Assembly (NCBI RefSeq): GCF_009696265.1
Contig: NZ_VUMH01000002.1
Span: 124,001 to 188,000 of the forward strand
Direction of reading: 5' to 3'
From: Desulfovibrio porci
GTDB taxonomy: Bacteria > Desulfobacterota > Desulfovibrionia > Desulfovibrionales > Desulfovibrionaceae
Length of the DNA stretch: 64,000 bases
The position numbers and the translations under genes were made by a program. The notes under the pieces are model-generated. The model saw only the letters and a list, made by a program, of their open reading frames with translations, searched no databases and was not told where the DNA came from. The number at the start of each line of letters is the position of its first letter. The first letter of the stretch is position 1. Below, one piece after another: positions 61,183 through 64,000 of this stretch.

Positions 61183-61611
61183 ATGACGGAAAAGAGCGAC
61201 GGCCCGCAGCTCATTGAGGTGGCGGCGGGCATCATCTGGCGGGGCGGACGTTTTCTGGCCGCGCAGCGGCCCACGGACAAGCCCCTGGAAGGCTACTGGG
61301 AATTTCCCGGCGGCAAACTGGAAGCGCGCGAGACGCCGTCCGAGGCTCTGGCCCGCGAACTGGCCGAGGAGTTGGGCATCGGCGTGCGTGAATCCCGTTT
61401 CTGGCAGAGCCTGGAGCACAGCTACGCCGAGCGGGGCTTCCGGGTGCGCCTGCATTTTTTCCACGTCATGGCTTTCCGCGGCGAACCTTGCCCGGCGGAA
61501 GGCCAGAATCTGCGTTGGGTGACGCCCTCCGAGGCCCTGGAATTGGGCTTTCTGCCCGCCGACGCCAATGTGCTGGAACAATTGCGGGCAGAAGGGCCGG
61601 CGACGGCCTGA
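61183..61611 (+). CDS. mutT: Nudix hydrolase, MutT type
   Basis: Hydrolyses oxidised nucleotides such as 8-oxo-dGTP. 142 aa: EVAAGIIWRGGRFLAAQRP and the Nudix box GGKLEARETPSEALARELAEELGI are complete, followed by HFFHVMAFRGEP and WVTPSEALELGFLPAD, as in MutT. Together with mutY at the left end it covers the oxidised guanine pathway. It follows the small membrane gene by 36 bp. Confidence 0.92.
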   Translation: MTEKSDGPQLIEVAAGIIWRGGRFLAAQRPTDKPLEGYWEFPGGKLEARETPSEALARELAEELGIGVRESRFWQSLEHSYAERGFRVRLHFFHVMAFRGEPCPAEGQNLRWVTPSEALELGFLPADANVLEQLRAEGPATA

Positions 61612-61667
61612 GAGCACGCGGACCGTCTTTTCGCAATCAGTGCAGCCGCCATTTGAAGGGAAACCGT

Positions 61668-62477
61668 ATGGAGCGCGGGGTTCTTGCTCATTCACGGCGT
61701 TTGCGCGGCCTTGTTGCGGTCCTGCTGGTCCTGCTGGCGCAGACGGCGCTGCTGTGCGGCGCGGCCGACGCGGCCTCCAGATCGCCGCAATGCCGGGGCG
61801 CGGGTATGCCCGCCGACGCCCCGCTCTTTTATCTGGAGCTGATGTCCTATGACGACGCCGGGAAAGCGCGGGAGCTGGAAGACCTGAAGTACGCCGGGGA
61901 GCGGAAAGAAGTCGAGCCCGGCGAAGTGGCCCGGCTCGCGGCGGACATCCGCCGGGTGGGAAGGCCCGAGGCCCGCGTCGGTGCGGAGGAAGCTAAGGAA
62001 CGCTGGGAAGAGCTGGAAATTATCACCGTTCTGCCTCTTGACCCGGAGCGGCTCGCGACGACGTATAAAAAAAGGGAAAACTGGCCCCGGCAGCAGCAAC
62101 TGAAATCCACGTACAAGGGCGAAACCCGCAATGTCGTTCCCACGGATCTCAACCATGACGGCATCATGGATTTCATCCTCAACGAAGACCCGCATTTGGA
62201 TCTGTGGGCTGCCCAGCTTTTTCTGGGTTGCGGGGATAATTTCTACACGCCGCTCGGCTTTTTCAGCGCGGGTTACAGTTCGGCTTCGGGTCCGGCGGTG
62301 AGGGTCGAACAACGCGGCATCGCCGGACGCTCTTGGGATGCTTTCCGCGTCATCGCTCCGGATTTGTCCGGGGGCAAAGGTTTCCGCGAGTCCGGCGAGC
62401 CGTGGGCGGAGCGGGTCATTGCATTTGACCCGGCCAGGGGCGTTTACCGCGAAATTTCCGCCAAACCTCTGCCCTGA
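61668..62477 (+). CDS. Exported protein with an EF-hand-like calcium loop
   Basis: 269-aa protein with an N-terminal signal sequence (LVAVLLVLLAQTALLCGAADA). The mature part has a charged middle region (KARELEDLKYAGERKEVEPG) and DLNHDGIMDFILNED, a calcium-loop-like D-x-N-x-D-x-I-x-D pattern seen in EF-hand, dockerin and VCBS proteins. ATG 61668 follows GAAGGG by 7 bp. I recognise no full-length family. It stands alone between mutT and the convergent thiF. Confidence 0.65.
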   Translation: MERGVLAHSRRLRGLVAVLLVLLAQTALLCGAADAASRSPQCRGAGMPADAPLFYLELMSYDDAGKARELEDLKYAGERKEVEPGEVARLAADIRRVGRPEARVGAEEAKERWEELEIITVLPLDPERLATTYKKRENWPRQQQLKSTYKGETRNVVPTDLNHDGIMDFILNEDPHLDLWAAQLFLGCGDNFYTPLGFFSAGYSSASGPAVRVEQRGIAGRSWDAFRVIAPDLSGGKGFRESGEPWAERVIAFDPARGVYREISAKPLP

Positions 62478-62491
62478 CCCGCCGCGCGGCC

Positions 62492-63100
62492 TTATTCGTC
62501 CATTCCCAGCACGAACTCCAGCACGGCGTCGGCCAGCAGGGCGGCGGCCTCGGTCACGCGCGGGGCCAGGGGCGGCGCCGTAAGGATGTCGGTGCTGAAA
62601 TCCCCCACCAGGGTCAGACGGCCCAGGCGGCGTTTCTGCATGGCCGGACCGCCGTAGCCGCCCATGCCCGAGGCGCTGGCCACCATGCGGCCGTTCAGCA
62701 GGGCGTGTTCCACCAGCATGGTTTTGGCCTCGGCGTCGTCCAGGGCTTCTACCCAGATGGGGCAGGCGGGCAGGATGTCCGGCAGATTGGCCGGACTCAG
62801 GCGCAGGCGTCGCGCCTCCACCCGGATGTCCGGGTTCAGCTCGCGCAGCACCTCCGCCAGGGCTTCCACCTTGGGCCTGCCCAGATGGCGCGGCCAGTAC
62901 TGCTGGCGGTTGAGGTTGGAGGGCTCCACCACGTCGTCGTCCAGCAGCAGCAGGTCCTCCACCCCGCAGCGCGCCAGCATGAGCGCCGCATTGGACCCCA
63001 GACCCCCGGCCCCGGCCAGCCCCACGCGCGCGGCGCGCAGTTTGTTCAGTTGTTCCGGCAAAAAGTAGCGGCTCAGGCCTTGGCGCAGACTGTTACCCAT
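62492..63100 (-). CDS. thiF: ThiF-family adenylyltransferase
   Basis: E1-like enzyme that adenylates the C-terminus of a sulfur carrier such as ThiS. 202 aa with ATP-binding VGLAGAGGLGSNAALMLARCGV and LLLDDDVVEPSNLNRQQYWPRHLGRPKVEALA. No CxxC zinc pair is visible. That fits the short ThiF type of some anaerobes and not MoeB. ThiF would feed thiazole synthesis alongside thiL, but thiS, thiG and thiH are not in view. 30 bp after the PLP decarboxylase gene on the same strand. Confidence 0.88.
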   Translation of the reverse strand: MGNSLRQGLSRYFLPEQLNKLRAARVGLAGAGGLGSNAALMLARCGVEDLLLLDDDVVEPSNLNRQQYWPRHLGRPKVEALAEVLRELNPDIRVEARRLRLSPANLPDILPACPIWVEALDDAEAKTMLVEHALLNGRMVASASGMGGYGGPAMQKRRLGRLTLVGDFSTDILTAPPLAPRVTEAAALLADAVLEFVLGMDE

Positions 63101-63130
63101 AGCATTTCCTTTGCGCTTCGCGGGCGGTTC

Positions 63131-64000
63131 TCAGCCCCACAGGATTTCCTTTACCCCCGGCCGGCCGGAAAAATCGTGCGGACTCAGCGCGGCGGCATAC
63201 GCGCCCGCGTTTTCAAAGACCAGCACATTCCCCACGACGGCGTTTTCCAGAACGATGTCCCGGGCCACGGTATCCATGGCGGTGCACAGATTGCCGCAGA
63301 CCGTGACGGTCCGGGCGGGCGCGGGCCGACCGAAGGCCTTGGGAGCCACCGTGCCGCGGCCGCTCCACAAGGGTTCGCAGGGGCCGTCGTAGGCCCGTTC
63401 GAGCGGCAGGGCGGCCAGCAGTCCGGCAATGGCTGGGCGCAGAAAATGGTTGAGCAGGCCCGCCGCGATGACGAACGTCTTGCCCCGCGAGCGCTTGACG
63501 TCAACAATCCGGGTGGCGAAGATGCCCGCCTTGCCCACCAGAAAACGGCCGCTTTCCATATAGCGGCGCACCGGGGCGTCGCCGTCGCGCGGAGGGGTCC
63601 GCAGCAGGCCCGCCAGATACCCGCGCAAGGCCGCAAGGTCCAGGGACGGCGCGTCTTCGACGTAGGGAATGCCCAGTCCGCCGCCGAAATTGACAAACTC
63701 GAGGGGCAGGCCCAGATCGCGGTTCCAGACGCGCGCCAAGCGCGCCGCGTGCTCGAAACACGCGCCCAGAGCTTCGGCGCTGAGCACCTGGCTGCGCACA
63801 TGGATATGGATGCCCGCCGGACGCGCGTGCTTCAGGCCGCGCAAAAAATCCCCATACGCGGGCAGCTCTTCCTCATCTTCGCCGAACTTGTCGGGCAGGC
63901 CGGGACAGACGGCCGGGCAAAGCCCCGGACCATAGGCAATGGCCGGACTGACGCGCAAGCCGACCGGGCGGACTATGCCCCGTCCGGCGCAGAGGGCGTC
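63131..64000 (-). CDS. Fold III PLP-dependent decarboxylase (partial)
   Basis: C-terminal 290 residues of an alanine-racemase-fold decarboxylase; the reading frame stays open to the window edge. GLRVSPAIAYG, HIHVRSQVL, FVNFGGGLGIPY (phosphate-binding), MESGRFLVGKAGIFATRIVDVK and GNLCTAMDTVARDI are visible. The pattern fits diaminopimelate/carboxynorspermidine-type enzymes and the exosortase- or siderophore-linked members more than plain LysA. The product cannot be fixed without the N-terminus. Adjacent thiF is on the same strand, 30 bp away. Confidence 0.8.
   Translation of the reverse strand, partial: DALCAGRGIVRPVGLRVSPAIAYGPGLCPAVCPGLPDKFGEDEEELPAYGDFLRGLKHARPAGIHIHVRSQVLSAEALGACFEHAARLARVWNRDLGLPLEFVNFGGGLGIPYVEDAPSLDLAALRGYLAGLLRTPPRDGDAPVRRYMESGRFLVGKAGIFATRIVDVKRSRGKTFVIAAGLLNHFLRPAIAGLLAALPLERAYDGPCEPLWSGRGTVAPKAFGRPAPARTVTVCGNLCTAMDTVARDIVLENAVVGNVLVFENAGAYAAALSPHDFSGRPGVKEILWG

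Overview
The window is high-GC bacterial DNA that reads like a Desulfovibrionaceae (Desulfobacterota) chromosome. This rests on several gene choices together: a CobA-HemD fusion, an F1 ATP synthase operon that carries b', b and the F1 subunits but no a or c, a ZraP/ZraS/ZraR metal-stress locus, a TRAP transporter, several sigma-54 activators and dense sigma-54 promoters. This is inference from gene content; there is no rRNA or other taxonomic marker here. I see no tRNA, rRNA, CRISPR array, prophage or complete insertion sequence.

Layout. 1-5.8 kb: mutY, a cyclophilin, a DinB-fold protein, an exported NTF2-like protein, cysK and cheV (behind a sigma-28-type promoter). 5.8-13 kb: a minus-strand catabolic unit made of a sigma-54 activator, a ThDP enzyme, an SDR dehydrogenase and a TRAP transporter (dctPQM); a sigma-54 promoter and two palindromic enhancer sites lie between activator and enzymes. 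13-23.4 kb: housekeeping genes (purN, cobA/hemD, pepA, hemW, a class II aldolase, a glycosyltransferase, thiL, a UvrD-type helicase). 23.4-31.3 kb: an unknown gene, a candidate sigma-54-driven small RNA, speB, panB, a GNAT gene with a frameshifted yjhX (TopAI toxin family) next to it, then divergent zraP / zraSR. 31.6-37.7 kb: a PAS sigma-54 activator, two tandem MarC-family proteins, an AzgA-type purine permease and an NSS-type symporter. 37.7-40.8 kb: a 601-bp transposon-like element with 18-bp terminal inverted repeats and a 10-bp target duplication, lepB, and comM, whose start region is duplicated. 40.8-45.3 kb: an HPt protein, an amidohydrolase, YitT, TauE/SafE and MobB. 45.7-51.7 kb: the ATP synthase operon. 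51.9-64 kb: a glycosyltransferase, shikimate kinase, Xaa-Pro peptidase, pyrK-pyrD, a coupled acyltransferase-like/epimerase/ABC-F set, a small membrane protein, mutT, an exported protein, thiF and a truncated PLP decarboxylase.

The least ordinary signals lie between genes: (i) a near-consensus sigma-54 promoter followed about 70 nt later by a strong terminator, with no ORF between and C-rich anti-Shine-Dalgarno segments in the predicted RNA; (ii) a toxin gene of the TopAI/YjhX family with a one-base deletion beside an intact GNAT partner, behind a structured leader; (iii) a dispersed ~160-bp repeat, each copy flanked by duplicated copies of the local terminator hairpin; (iv) a non-autonomous transposon-like element; (v) a duplication that created a 35-codon leader ORF ahead of comM.
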